Assembly (NCBI GenBank): GCA_964600365.1
Contig: CAZRJG010000004.1
Coordinates: 22,858 to 86,857 of the forward strand
Direction: 5' to 3'
Source of the DNA: GCA-020352575 sp964600365
GTDB taxonomy: Bacteria; Actinomycetota; Acidimicrobiia; Spongiisociales; JAENVV01
DNA length: 64,000 nt
The notes beneath the pieces are model-generated. The model worked only from the letters and a program-made list of their open reading frames with translations, did no database searches and had not been told where the DNA came from. Numbering within the stretch: the first letter of the stretch is position 1; every line of letters starts with the position of its first letter. Shown here one piece after another: positions 1 through 7,776 of this stretch. Position numbers and translations under genes: made by a program.

Positions 1-148
1 GTCGGCTGGGCTGGGCTGTGCTTCGCTGTGCTCGCCGGCGTCGGGGCCTCGGGCGGGTGCCCGTGACCCCGGCCCAGTGGACGTCGCGTGCATCCATCGG
101 GCACCGTTGGGTGAGTTGACTGCCGGCGCGTACGAATCATATCCTGCG
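1..148. other. Intergenic start of window
   Basis: No reading frame of convincing coding character starts or ends here. The first 60 bases are GC-rich, while the last 20 before the palindrome are visibly AT-rich, as expected for a promoter of the downstream dikinase-like gene. The end of a gene lying left of the window cannot be excluded. Confidence 0.4.
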
Positions 149-162
149 GATAATCGATTATC
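149..162. promoter_or_regulatory. 14-bp perfect palindrome, candidate operator
   Basis: GATAATCGATTATC reads the same on both strands and sits 15 bases before the GTG start of the dikinase-like gene, in the only AT-rich patch of the area. Its size and placement fit a dimeric repressor site such as those bound by GntR-type regulators. The regulator is not in the window, so the assignment is inference. Confidence 0.5.
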
Positions 163-177
163 GAAAATGGAGCGGTC

Positions 178-2301
178 GTGACCCAGGTGTACGCATTCGA
201 TCATGATCATGGCCTGCCACTCGCGGACGTCGCGTCCATCGTCGGGGGCAAGGCTGCCAACATCGGTGTGATGGCAACCGAGCTCGGTCTCCCGGTGCCC
301 CCGGCGTTCGTGGTCTCGACCTCGACCTGCCTCTCCTACCTCGAGGGCGGATGGCCCGAGTCCCTCGACGAAGAGATCCGCGCCCACATGGGGCGGGTGG
401 AGGAGATCGTGGGACGACGGTTCGGGGACCCAGCCGACCCCCTCCTCGTGAGCGTGCGATCCGGGGCACCCATCTCGATGCCGGGGATGATGGATACGAT
501 CCTCAACCTCGGGCTCAACGAAGAGACTGCGCGGGGAATGGCAGAGGTGACCGGCGACGCCGCGTTCGTGGCCGCGTGCCACGAACGCTTCCGAGACCAG
601 TACGCCGACATCGTCGGGGAGCCCGCTCCCGAGGACCCATGGGACCAGCTGAGGAAGGCCATTGAGGCCGTGTTCCGGTCATGGAACGGCGACCGGGCGA
701 AGAGCTACCGCGAGCGGGAGGGCATCCCCGACGACCTCGGGACGGGCGTGATCGTCCAGGCGATGGTGTTCGGCAACCGCGGCTCGGACTCGGCGACCGG
801 GGTCATGTTCACACGCGACCCGGCCACCGGCGAGGCGGTGCCCTACGGTGATCTCCTCTTCGACGCCCAGGGGGAGGATGTGGTCGCAGGTACCCACCAG
901 ACGGAGCACCTCTCTGCCCTTGACGACCGGCTCCCCGCGATCGCCGATGAGCTGCGCGGCTACGCGGCGCGTCTCGAGCATCACTACGCCGACGTGTGCG
1001 ACATCGAGTTCACGATCGAGGAGGGGCGGCTCTGGATGCTCCAGACCCGCATCGGCAAGCGCAGCCCTCAGGCCGCCGTGCGGATCGCCGTCGAGATGGC
1101 CGAGGACGACGACTTCCCCCTCTCGAGACAACAGGCAGTGGAGCGTGTGGCATCGCTCCTGGCCGATCCACCCAAGGTCGCAGCGAAGCGAAACGAGGAC
1201 GTGCCCGCCATCGCGACGGGGCTTGCGGCATCACCCGGCGTGGCGGGTGGCCGAATCGCGACCACACCCGATGCAGCGGTCACCATGGCCGAGGAGGGTG
1301 AGGCAGTGGTGCTGGTGCGCCGGGAGACCTCACCGGACGACGTCCACGGGATGGCCCGGGCCGTCGGCATCCTCACGACCACGGGGGGCCTCGCCAGCCA
1401 CGCGGCCGTTGTCGCCCGAGGTTGGGGGATTCCAGCGGTCGTCGGCGCCGCCTCCGTCCTCGTGGGGGACCGCTCGGTCTCGATCGGCGGTCGCGAGTAC
1501 GCCGAGGGAGACCACATCACCATCGATGGAACCACTGGTGAGGTCTTCCCCGGCATGATCACCGCCGGTGGCACCGCCATGCCCGAGGTCGAGACACTCC
1601 TCGGATGGGCATCAGAGCTCGGGATCCCGATCGGGGCGTCCACCCCGAGTCCGGCAGGGAGCCCGTCGGTCGGGGGTGGAGAGGTGGAGCGCGACGCCGT
1701 GCTCCGCACACTCCTCGTCAAGGGGTTCGCGATGCCCGACGGGCTCGCCGAGGCGTACTTCGCGAACGTCGAGTCGGTGACCGTGGTCCTCGATGCGCTC
1801 GCGGGTGAAGGGCTGGCCGAGGTGATGGGTGGCATGTCCACGCTCACCGAGGACGGCAAGGGCATCGCCGCCGGCCTGATCGCCTCCGACAGGGAGGCAT
1901 GGGGGCCGGTGCAGGCGGATGCCGCGCTCGACGCCCTCCTTCCCCTCGACCATCGGATGAAGGACATCGTCACCCGTTGGCAGATGCGCGAATTCAAGGG
2001 CCAGCAGATCCTCAATGATCACAGCGACCCGGAGCACGACGCCGCCGTCCTCGCGGACTTCGCTGCCCTTCACGTCGATGCCGCTGCCTGGCTGGAGGCC
2101 CTCGTCCCGGGCCTCCCGCGGTTGGGGTCCTACGTCGCGCGTCTGGGTCGGGCGGCAGGACTCGTGGACGGCGGGGACACGGACTACCTGGCCGCTCCCA
2201 TGAACGACAGTTACCACAACGTCTGGTTCGAGCTGCACGAAGACCTCATCCTCCTTGCAGGTCGGAATCGGGCCGACGAGGTGGCTGCTGGAAGGGCCTG
2301 A
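178..2301 (+). CDS. PPDK/PEP-synthase-like phosphotransferase lacking the TIM barrel
   Basis: A 707-residue protein. Residues about 15-310 form the PEP synthase/PPDK ATP-grasp domain. Residues about 370-450 form the swivelling phosphohistidine domain, with GGLASHAAVVARG carrying the expected phospho-acceptor His408. Full PPDK (about 880 residues) continues with a PEP/pyruvate TIM barrel, and that domain is not recognisable here. Residues about 500-707 instead look like a winged-helix-like and helical region. Short PPDK-like proteins without the barrel are known in actinobacteria (mycobacterial PpdK is also short). Such a protein could autophosphorylate but would need a partner to make PEP or pyruvate. 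The GTG start follows a weak purine-rich stretch; the ATG at 167 is out of frame. The neighbouring palindrome suggests its own repressor. Confidence 0.75.
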   Translation: MTQVYAFDHDHGLPLADVASIVGGKAANIGVMATELGLPVPPAFVVSTSTCLSYLEGGWPESLDEEIRAHMGRVEEIVGRRFGDPADPLLVSVRSGAPISMPGMMDTILNLGLNEETARGMAEVTGDAAFVAACHERFRDQYADIVGEPAPEDPWDQLRKAIEAVFRSWNGDRAKSYREREGIPDDLGTGVIVQAMVFGNRGSDSATGVMFTRDPATGEAVPYGDLLFDAQGEDVVAGTHQTEHLSALDDRLPAIADELRGYAARLEHHYADVCDIEFTIEEGRLWMLQTRIGKRSPQAAVRIAVEMAEDDDFPLSRQQAVERVASLLADPPKVAAKRNEDVPAIATGLAASPGVAGGRIATTPDAAVTMAEEGEAVVLVRRETSPDDVHGMARAVGILTTTGGLASHAAVVARGWGIPAVVGAASVLVGDRSVSIGGREYAEGDHITIDGTTGEVFPGMITAGGTAMPEVETLLGWASELGIPIGASTPSPAGSPSVGGGEVERDAVLRTLLVKGFAMPDGLAEAYFANVESVTVVLDALAGEGLAEVMGGMSTLTEDGKGIAAGLIASDREAWGPVQADAALDALLPLDHRMKDIVTRWQMREFKGQQILNDHSDPEHDAAVLADFAALHVDAAAWLEALVPGLPRLGSYVARLGRAAGLVDGGDTDYLAAPMNDSYHNVWFELHEDLILLAGRNRADEVAAGRA

Positions 2302-2579
2302 CGGGCCCCGTCGGGTCACCGTGCGGTGCGCGTCGCCGACCAGCCGGGCGACGCGCACCACACGGCCTCTGCGAAGGACGAGGTCGAGGAGGACGCCCAG
2401 TGCCTCAGGGAGTGCCACTTCGGGTAGTTCCGGAGGGAGGTGCTGTTCCTCGGGGGCGTCGGGGGATGCAACCCATGCAGAGTTCGCGAACGGCGTGCTC
2501 ACGGTCAGGGTCGCGCTACCGAACCGACTCGGAGGGGGAGTGCGAGCCGAACAGGAACCCCATCGACGTCACGCCGGGT
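2302..2579. other. Intergenic stretch with an open minus-strand frame
   Basis: No confident gene. On the minus strand a frame reads through this stretch with protein-like composition (for example ELPEVALPEALGVLLDLV) but has no credible start and runs into the antisense of the dikinase gene. It may be the remnant of a lost gene or chance in GC-rich DNA. Confidence 0.3.
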
Positions 2580-2622
2580 TGAGTTCGGCAGCAAGGTGAG
2601 GTGGATGTTGACGAGCCGGCCC
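2580..2622. repeat. Left copy of an imperfect inverted repeat
   Basis: Positions 2580-2601 match the reverse complement of 3433-3454 at 21 of 22 bases (core GAGTTCGGCAGCA). Weaker similarity continues to about 2622, including a shared TGTTGA. The two copies point towards each other and enclose one orphan membrane-protein gene. Confidence 0.6.
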
Positions 2623-2669
2623 TTGCCCTGCCATGTGCCAGAAAGCGACCGTTCGGTACATTGATTCGC

Positions 2670-3266
2670 ATGGGGAGAGTCAGGGAATCACTTCGATCGC
2701 CACTCGGTGTCGTTGCGGTACTGGCGGTCATCAGCATCGTTGCCCTCGCTGGTCTCACGCTCATTGAGGACGACTACTACGGTTTGCCGATCCCCGGCCC
2801 ATCAGGGATCGCACCAGCGTTCATAGGCGATGAGCCCGTCTGGGTGATCGATTCGGAGACGGGCCTCATCGTTGTCTCGGCGCAGTCAACCCACCGCGCC
2901 GAGAACGAGATGGCGTGGTGTCCGTCCGCCCGCACGATCCGTGACTTGACGCATGGCTCCGTGTGGGACGAGTACGGCAGGTACATCGCCGGTCCCGCAC
3001 CCAGGGACCTCAGCGTCTGGACTCCATCGATGGTCGACGGCGAGGTCTCGTGGGTGGAGAACGTGCCAGCTGGGCGCTCGTCTGCCGTCCCTTCTGGCCC
3101 CCCTTGTAGTCTCACCGATGGCTTCCAATCCTTCGTGCGGTTCGAGGAGATCGAGCGGGACTGGTCGAGATCCCTCCTCGTCGCCAGCTCGTTGGTCTTC
3201 TTGATCGCCATCGGCGGGATCGTGTTCGGGAGTGCGAACCGGGACGCCGCCCCGAGCCGGTGGTGA
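2670..3266 (+). CDS. Orphan membrane protein of unknown function
   Basis: Not recognised. A 198-residue protein with a basic N-terminus, one membrane segment at about residues 12-30, an extracytoplasmic central part of about 130 residues, and a second membrane segment near the C-terminus (residues about 167-190) followed by a short basic tail. ATG 2670 is preferred because the upstream part of the open frame is not hydrophobic and reads like non-coding DNA. The gene is visibly less GC-rich than its neighbours and uses rare codons such as ATA for Ile. It is enclosed by inverted repeats, so acquisition by transfer is plausible. Confidence 0.6.
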   Translation: MGRVRESLRSPLGVVAVLAVISIVALAGLTLIEDDYYGLPIPGPSGIAPAFIGDEPVWVIDSETGLIVVSAQSTHRAENEMAWCPSARTIRDLTHGSVWDEYGRYIAGPAPRDLSVWTPSMVDGEVSWVENVPAGRSSAVPSGPPCSLTDGFQSFVRFEEIERDWSRSLLVASSLVFLIAIGGIVFGSANRDAAPSRW

Positions 3267-3410
3267 CGAGGCTCCACACGTTCGTTCAGGGGCAACCAAA
3301 CCGAGCGTGAGGCCGGCCACGTCGGAAATGCTCCAGCCCGCCTCTTCTTGATCTCGTCTCTATCTCGGGCACTGGATCAGTACAGCTCCTGTCTTCGTCG
3401 CGAGAGACCG

Positions 3411-3454
3411 GGCGCCGATTATCAACAGCGGACCTCACCCTGCTGCCGAACTCA
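3411..3454. repeat. Right copy of an imperfect inverted repeat
   Basis: Reverse-complement partner of 2580-2622: 21 of 22 bases agree over 3433-3454, with decaying similarity out to 3411. No transposase lies between the copies and no clear target duplication flanks them. A MITE-like or cassette-like boundary is only one explanation; paired regulatory sites are another. Confidence 0.6.
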
Positions 3455-3506
3455 CGCTGGGTTGAGCGCGCGTGTCGGCGGGGCAGGGACGAGTCCGCGT
3501 TGTCGG

Positions 3507-3520
3507 ATGCATGAGTGCAT
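3507..3520. promoter_or_regulatory. Inverted repeat upstream of gdhA
   Basis: ATGCA-TGAG-TGCAT is a perfect 5-4-5 dyad 26 bases before the gdhA ATG, where a repressor or nitrogen regulator could block initiation. The regulator is unknown. Confidence 0.4.
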
Positions 3521-3546
3521 AGACTTCCTCCGTCGAGCCGAAAGGG

Positions 3547-4896
3547 ATGCCATTGGTCAGGACGGTCGATCAGTTCATGACCGGTCTCGTTGCCCGGACT
3601 CCGGGTGAGCCCGAGTTCCACCAGGCCGTCCTGGAAGTGCTCGAGTCCGTATGGCCGATGCTTGACCGGCGGAGGGAGATTCGCGAGGCGGGCATCGTCA
3701 GACGGATGGTCGAGCCCGAGCGGGTGGTCATGTTCCGCGTCCCCTGGGTCGATGACGAGGGCACCGTCCGGGTGAACCGCGGCTACCGCGTCGAGATGAA
3801 CAGCGCGATCGGCCCCTATAAGGGTGGCCTGCGGTTCCATCCGTCGGTCAACCTGAGCGTGCTCAAGTTCCTCGGCTTCGAACAGGTCTTCAAGAACGCC
3901 CTCACCACGCTCCCGATGGGTGGGGGCAAGGGAGGGGCCGACTTCGATCCGAAGGGCCGTAGCGACGGGGAAGTGATGCGGTTCTGCCAGTCGTTCATGA
4001 CCGAACTCCATCGCCACATCGGTCCCCACACCGACGTCCCCGCAGGCGACATCGGCGTGGGAACCCGTGAGATCGGGTACCTCTTCGGGCAGTACAAGCG
4101 GTTGGCCAATGAGTTCACCGGGGTCCTCACCGGCAAGGGCATCGGATGGGGAGGGAGCCTCATCCGCACCGAGGCGACCGGCTACGGGGCCGTCTACTTC
4201 GCCGAGGAGATGCTGAAGGCGCGCGATGACTCCCTGCTCGGCAAGACCTGCCTCGTCTCCGGTTCGGGGAACGTCGCCCAGTATGCGGTCGAGAACATCC
4301 TCCGGATGGGTGGCAAGCCCGTCACGCTCTCGGACTCCGACGGGTGCATCCACGACCCCGACGGCATCGACCTCGAGAAGCTCGAATGGGTGAAGGAGCT
4401 CAAGAACGAGCGCAGGGGACGCATCCGGGAGTATGCGGAGCACTTCGGGGTCGAGTACCGGGAGGGTCGTCGACCGTGGGACCTCGCCGAGGCCGACTGT
4501 GCCTTCCCGTGTGCCACCCAGAACGAGATCGACGGGGTCGACGCCAAGCACCTCCTCATGGGAGGGGTGCTGCTCGTGGCCGAGGGGGCGAACATGCCCT
4601 GCGACCACGACGCCCAGGAGCTCTTCGTCCGAGAAGGGATCATGTACGGACCGGGCAAGGCCGCGAACGCCGGCGGTGTCGCGACGAGTGGCCTCGAGAT
4701 GGCGCAGAACGCCACGTTCAGCTCGTGGTCGCGTGACGAGGTCGACACGAAGCTCCGGATGATCATGGTGGGGATCCACCGCACCTGCCTGGAGACCGCC
4801 GAGGCCTATGGGGTGCCGGGGAACTACGTGGTTGGGGCGAACATTGCTGGATTCGAACGCGTCGCCGACGCAATGCTTGCCCAGGGGATCGTCTGA
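3547..4896 (+). CDS. gdhA: Glutamate dehydrogenase, probably NADP-dependent
   Basis: Interconverts glutamate with 2-oxoglutarate and ammonia in the cytoplasm. The 449-residue length and sequence fit the hexameric small-subunit family. PYKGGLRFHPSVN and PMGGGKGGADFDPKGRS (catalytic-site Lys128) form the substrate domain, followed by DVPAGDIGVGTREIGYLFG. The nucleotide-binding fold has GSGNVAQYAVEN, and the C-terminus has GANIAGF. Cofactor preference for NADP is inferred from the family. The purine tract AAAGGG directly abuts ATG 3547, which is too close for a ribosome site; TTG 3553, two codons in, would have ideal spacing and may be the real start. It is followed after 11 bases by a small conserved-looking gene, probably in the same transcript. 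Confidence 0.95.
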   Translation: MPLVRTVDQFMTGLVARTPGEPEFHQAVLEVLESVWPMLDRRREIREAGIVRRMVEPERVVMFRVPWVDDEGTVRVNRGYRVEMNSAIGPYKGGLRFHPSVNLSVLKFLGFEQVFKNALTTLPMGGGKGGADFDPKGRSDGEVMRFCQSFMTELHRHIGPHTDVPAGDIGVGTREIGYLFGQYKRLANEFTGVLTGKGIGWGGSLIRTEATGYGAVYFAEEMLKARDDSLLGKTCLVSGSGNVAQYAVENILRMGGKPVTLSDSDGCIHDPDGIDLEKLEWVKELKNERRGRIREYAEHFGVEYREGRRPWDLAEADCAFPCATQNEIDGVDAKHLLMGGVLLVAEGANMPCDHDAQELFVREGIMYGPGKAANAGGVATSGLEMAQNATFSSWSRDEVDTKLRMIMVGIHRTCLETAEAYGVPGNYVVGANIAGFERVADAMLAQGIV

Positions 4897-4907
4897 GAGG
4901 AGACCAC

Positions 4908-5303
4908 ATGCCGCAAGTGATCGGCTATTTCGAGGGGACGGACCCGGTGGTGCTCACCTCCCTCGTCTGCCACGGATACGCCACCCAGCCCATTTCCAAC
5001 GGAGCGGACAACCACGGGACGCACATCCTGCTGCTCAACCAACTGAGCAAGCCCGATGTGATCGTCGGGTACCTCCACAAGGTGATGGCGCATGAACCCG
5101 CTGATGCCGACTGGCCATCGGCAGAGGACATCGTGTTCCAGTGCCGGATCCTCTCGGTGCCGCTCGTGCTGGTCGTGCCCGAGGAGAGCATCGAGTGCGC
5201 ACCCCAGTTCTTCGAGGACCTTCCGGAGGTCGTCGTGTTCACCACGCCCGAGCAGATGCTGCAAACGGTCGACAACCTCCTCGATGACGTCGTCGCCGAC
5301 TGA
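4908..5303 (+). CDS. Small protein downstream of gdhA, unknown function
   Basis: A 131-residue soluble acidic protein with a good ribosome site (GAGGAGA) and no signal peptide or membrane segment. The sequence is alternating beta/alpha in character (VVLTSLVCHGYATQP, DVIVGYLHKV, VPLVLVVPEES). It lies 11 bases after gdhA, so the two are likely co-transcribed and a link to glutamate/ammonia metabolism is possible. I do not recognise the family. Confidence 0.8.
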   Translation: MPQVIGYFEGTDPVVLTSLVCHGYATQPISNGADNHGTHILLLNQLSKPDVIVGYLHKVMAHEPADADWPSAEDIVFQCRILSVPLVLVVPEESIECAPQFFEDLPEVVVFTTPEQMLQTVDNLLDDVVAD

Positions 5304-5341
5304 GTCATCCGGATAGCTGACTGGTCACGTAGTACGGGGGC

Positions 5342-5917
5342 ATGGCGCTCGAGAGTCGGGCGCGTTCCTATAGAAGGACTTGCTCCCATGAAGCCTTCCT
5401 GATCGCGCTCCTTGCGCTCTCCCTCGTTGCCGCTGCGTGTTCGGCCGGTGACCCGGAGCCCGCCCCGGAGACGACCACCGCCACGACCGCGGCCGCCGCT
5501 GAGTTGGGCCCGATCGTCGATGTTGCCGCCGAGGCCGGTTCCTTCGGCACGCTGCTTGCTGCTGCCGAGGCCGCGGGCCTCGCCGAGACCCTCGCGACGG
5601 GTGGCCCGTTCACGGTGCTCGCCCCGACCGATGAGGCGTTCGCTGCGCTGCCCGAGGGCACGCTTGATGCGCTGCTCGCCGATCCCGAGGCGCTCGCTGA
5701 CATCCTGCTCTATCACGTGATCGAGGGCGAGGTGCGTGCTGAGACCGTCGTGACGCTCGATGCCGCAACGAGCCTCCAGGGGTCCGGCATCGCCATCGCC
5801 GTGGTTGATGGTGGTGTGGTCCTCAACGAGTGCGCCATTGTCGTCACCACCGATGTCATGGCCTCGAACGGCACGATTCACGTCATCGACGCAGTCATCC
5901 TCCCGCCGAGCGGGTAA
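5342..5917 (+). CDS. Fasciclin (FAS1) domain lipoprotein, start disturbed
   Basis: One FAS1 domain spans about residues 55-190 with both signature blocks, FTVLAPTDEAFAAL and GTIHVIDAVILP, giving a surface adhesion-type beta fold. It is preceded by a lipoprotein signal with lipobox LVAAAC and a Thr/Ala linker. The open frame starts at ATG 5342 with an odd N-terminus. A strong ribosome site (AGAAGGA, 5372-5378) instead precedes ATG 5388, which begins Met-Lys and then stops after four codons. One extra base around 5391-5393 would join it to the signal peptide as MKAFLIALLALSLVAAAC. A one-base deletion, genuine or sequencing error, is therefore likely. A hairpin follows the stop. Confidence 0.85.
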   Translation: MALESRARSYRRTCSHEAFLIALLALSLVAAACSAGDPEPAPETTTATTAAAAELGPIVDVAAEAGSFGTLLAAAEAAGLAETLATGGPFTVLAPTDEAFAALPEGTLDALLADPEALADILLYHVIEGEVRAETVVTLDAATSLQGSGIAIAVVDGGVVLNECAIVVTTDVMASNGTIHVIDAVILPPSG

Positions 5918-5946
5918 CCACTCGCTTCCATCTCAACGATTGTGAT

Positions 5947-5972
5947 GGGTGCCGCCCTCACGGGAGGCACCC
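5947..5972. terminator. Hairpin between convergent genes
   Basis: GGGTGCC pairs with GGCACCC around a 12-base loop just after the fasciclin gene and just before the 3' end of the TetR gene on the other strand. There is no U-tract, so this is a probable bidirectional terminator of moderate strength. Confidence 0.5.
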
Positions 5973-5979
5973 AACCGCG

Positions 5980-6669
5980 TCAGGGGGTGACCTTGCGTTC
6001 GAGGCCGTCGAGGAGGAGGTCGAGCCCGAACTCGAACTCCGTCTGGTCGTCGCACCACCCGAGGGTGGAGTCAGGGTCGTCGTGGGCGACCTCAGCGAGC
6101 ATGCCCACGAGGTTCGGGACGCGATCGGCCATGTCGGACAGAGTCGTTGCACCTTCGTCGGGAGGGGCCGAGTCGTCGGGTGAGAAGAGTTCCTGGTTGA
6201 AGCCCAGGGCGCGGCTACCGAGGGCGTGCAGTGCGTGGTGGGCGAGGTCGTAGGAGAAGCCGCCCTCGAGCATCGTTCCCAGGACGGCATCGAAGTAGAG
6301 AAGCAGCCTGGGGTTGATCCTCGTCCTCGTCTCAATGACCGACGGTGCCCACGGGTGGCGGAGCATGACCTTTCGCGCCGTGAGGATCCGGGTGCGCAGC
6401 CGCTCCTTCCATCCGGGCGGGGGCTTGATGCCGTCCAGCTCGGTTGTGATCTCCTCGACGATGACGTCGACCATCCCGTCGAGGAGTGCGTCCTTGTTCT
6501 TCACGTGGTGGTACAGCGACATCGCCTCCACCGAGAGACGTTCGGCGACGCCGCGCATCGTCACGGCTCCGATCCCTTCCTCGTCGGCGAGCGCGACGGC
6601 CACGAGGGCGATGCGTTCGGGCGAGAGGGGGGCGCGGGGAAGGGGTCCGTCCGACTCGGTGGCCGTCAT
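5980..6669 (-). CDS. TetR/AcrR-family transcriptional regulator
   Basis: A 229-residue repressor-type protein. The N-terminal helix-turn-helix (about residues 15-60) reads ALADEEGIGAVTMRGVAERLSVE and then SLYHHVKNKDALLDGM, and an all-helical ligand/dimer domain follows that resembles the TetR_C class of tetracycline repressors. MTATESDG at 6669 is chosen over the upstream in-frame start because longer versions would extend into the operator. It is divergent from an MDR oxidoreductase and probably controls both genes through the repeats at 6685-6725. The ligand is unknown, likely a small electrophile or quinone if the target enzyme detoxifies it. Confidence 0.9.
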   Translation of the reverse strand: MTATESDGPLPRAPLSPERIALVAVALADEEGIGAVTMRGVAERLSVEAMSLYHHVKNKDALLDGMVDVIVEEITTELDGIKPPPGWKERLRTRILTARKVMLRHPWAPSVIETRTRINPRLLLYFDAVLGTMLEGGFSYDLAHHALHALGSRALGFNQELFSPDDSAPPDEGATTLSDMADRVPNLVGMLAEVAHDDPDSTLGWCDDQTEFEFGLDLLLDGLERKVTP

Positions 6670-6684
6670 GTGGGAATCGTACCA

Positions 6685-6725
6685 CGTAAGGATTGACACC
6701 CCTTACGATGTATGGGAACCTTACG
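6685..6725. promoter_or_regulatory. Divergent operator with three CGTAAGG half-sites
   Basis: CGTAAGG (6685-6691) and CCTTACG (6701-6707) form a perfect 7-9-7 inverted repeat. A third copy of CCTTACG lies at 6719-6725, 18 bases further on. A TTGACA hexamer (6693-6698) sits between the first two half-sites, where a bound TetR dimer would block polymerase. The site lies between the divergent TetR gene and its presumed target. Confidence 0.75.
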
Positions 6726-6747
6726 ACGTACGAACGAGGGAGGGCCC

Positions 6748-7740
6748 ATGACCACCACCAACACCGCCACGATGCGCGCTGTGCTCGGCGAGCGCTACGG
6801 CGACGCCGCGACCCTCCGAGTGGGGGAGGTGCCTGTTCCGCGGCTCGCTCCCGACCGGGTGCTGCTGCGCATCCATGCGTCGTCCGTGAACGCCTATGAC
6901 CACCACATGACCACCGGGACCCCGCTCATGGTGCGGGCGATGATCGGGTGGAGGGCACCGAAGCGGCCCATCCCCGGGGCCGACGTTGCCGGGGTCATCG
7001 AGGCAGTCGGTGCCGAGGTCGAAGGGTTCTCCGTCGGAGACCGGGTCTTCGGCAACGTCGGTGCCGGAGCGTGGGCCGAACGTGCCTTGGCGAATCCCCG
7101 GGGGCTCGCCCCCATCCCCGAAGGGGTCTCGTTCGAGGATGCGGCGGCGACCCCGATGGCCGGGCTCACCGCGCTCCAAGCGGTGCGTGACTTCGCTGCG
7201 GTCGGGTCGGGCCAACGAGTCCTCGTGAACGGGGCCTCGGGAGGGGTCGGGACCTTCGCCGTCCAGATCGCCGTGGCGCTGGGCGCCGAGGTCACTGCGG
7301 TCTGCAGCACCACCAAGGTCGACGCTGCGGTGGCGCTCGGCGCATCGCGGGTCATCGACTACACGGCGGTCGACTTCACGAAGGAAGCCGGCCAGCACAA
7401 CGCCCTCATCGACAACGCCGGGACGCGGTCCTGGTGGGCGACCCGTCGCACCCTCGTCCCGACCGGGAAGAACGTCACGATCAGCGCGCCGAAGCACCTC
7501 GTGCTCGGACCGCTGCGTCACACGCTCGCCCGGAAGGCGGTCGCCGCCTTTGATTCACGCTCGTTCGCATCGTTCACGGCCAGCACGTCTCGAGCGGACC
7601 TCGACGTCCTCGCCGGCATGCTCGCCGACGGTGGGATCTCACCGGTCATCGAGCGAACCCATCCGCTCGAGGATGCCCCGGTCGCACTCGCGGTGGTCTC
7701 CGCCGGCCATGCGGCGGGGAAGCACGTGATCGTCATGTAG
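6748..7740 (+). CDS. NAD(P)-dependent MDR alcohol/quinone oxidoreductase
   Basis: A 330-residue zinc-independent medium-chain dehydrogenase/reductase. The GroES-like N-terminal half contains IPGADVAGVIEAVG, and the Rossmann half has NGASGGVGTFAVQIA at about residue 161-175. No catalytic zinc Cys/His set is seen, pointing to quinone or enone reduction rather than alcohol oxidation. ATG 6748 has a strong ribosome site (GAGGGAGGG); an upstream in-frame start at 6712 would lie inside the operator. It is divergent from and probably repressed by the adjacent TetR protein. The substrate is not predictable. Confidence 0.9.
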   Translation: MTTTNTATMRAVLGERYGDAATLRVGEVPVPRLAPDRVLLRIHASSVNAYDHHMTTGTPLMVRAMIGWRAPKRPIPGADVAGVIEAVGAEVEGFSVGDRVFGNVGAGAWAERALANPRGLAPIPEGVSFEDAAATPMAGLTALQAVRDFAAVGSGQRVLVNGASGGVGTFAVQIAVALGAEVTAVCSTTKVDAAVALGASRVIDYTAVDFTKEAGQHNALIDNAGTRSWWATRRTLVPTGKNVTISAPKHLVLGPLRHTLARKAVAAFDSRSFASFTASTSRADLDVLAGMLADGGISPVIERTHPLEDAPVALAVVSAGHAAGKHVIVM

Positions 7741-7776
7741 CCATCCGCCGGGTGGGCGGGCCCCGTATCGGGGTCG

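Noticed and set aside
2580..3467. Integron gene cassette with attC-like sites
   Set aside because: GTTGAGC/GTTGAGT resemble core sites, but the partner core motif is not matched, copies are inverted rather than direct, and no integrase is seen.
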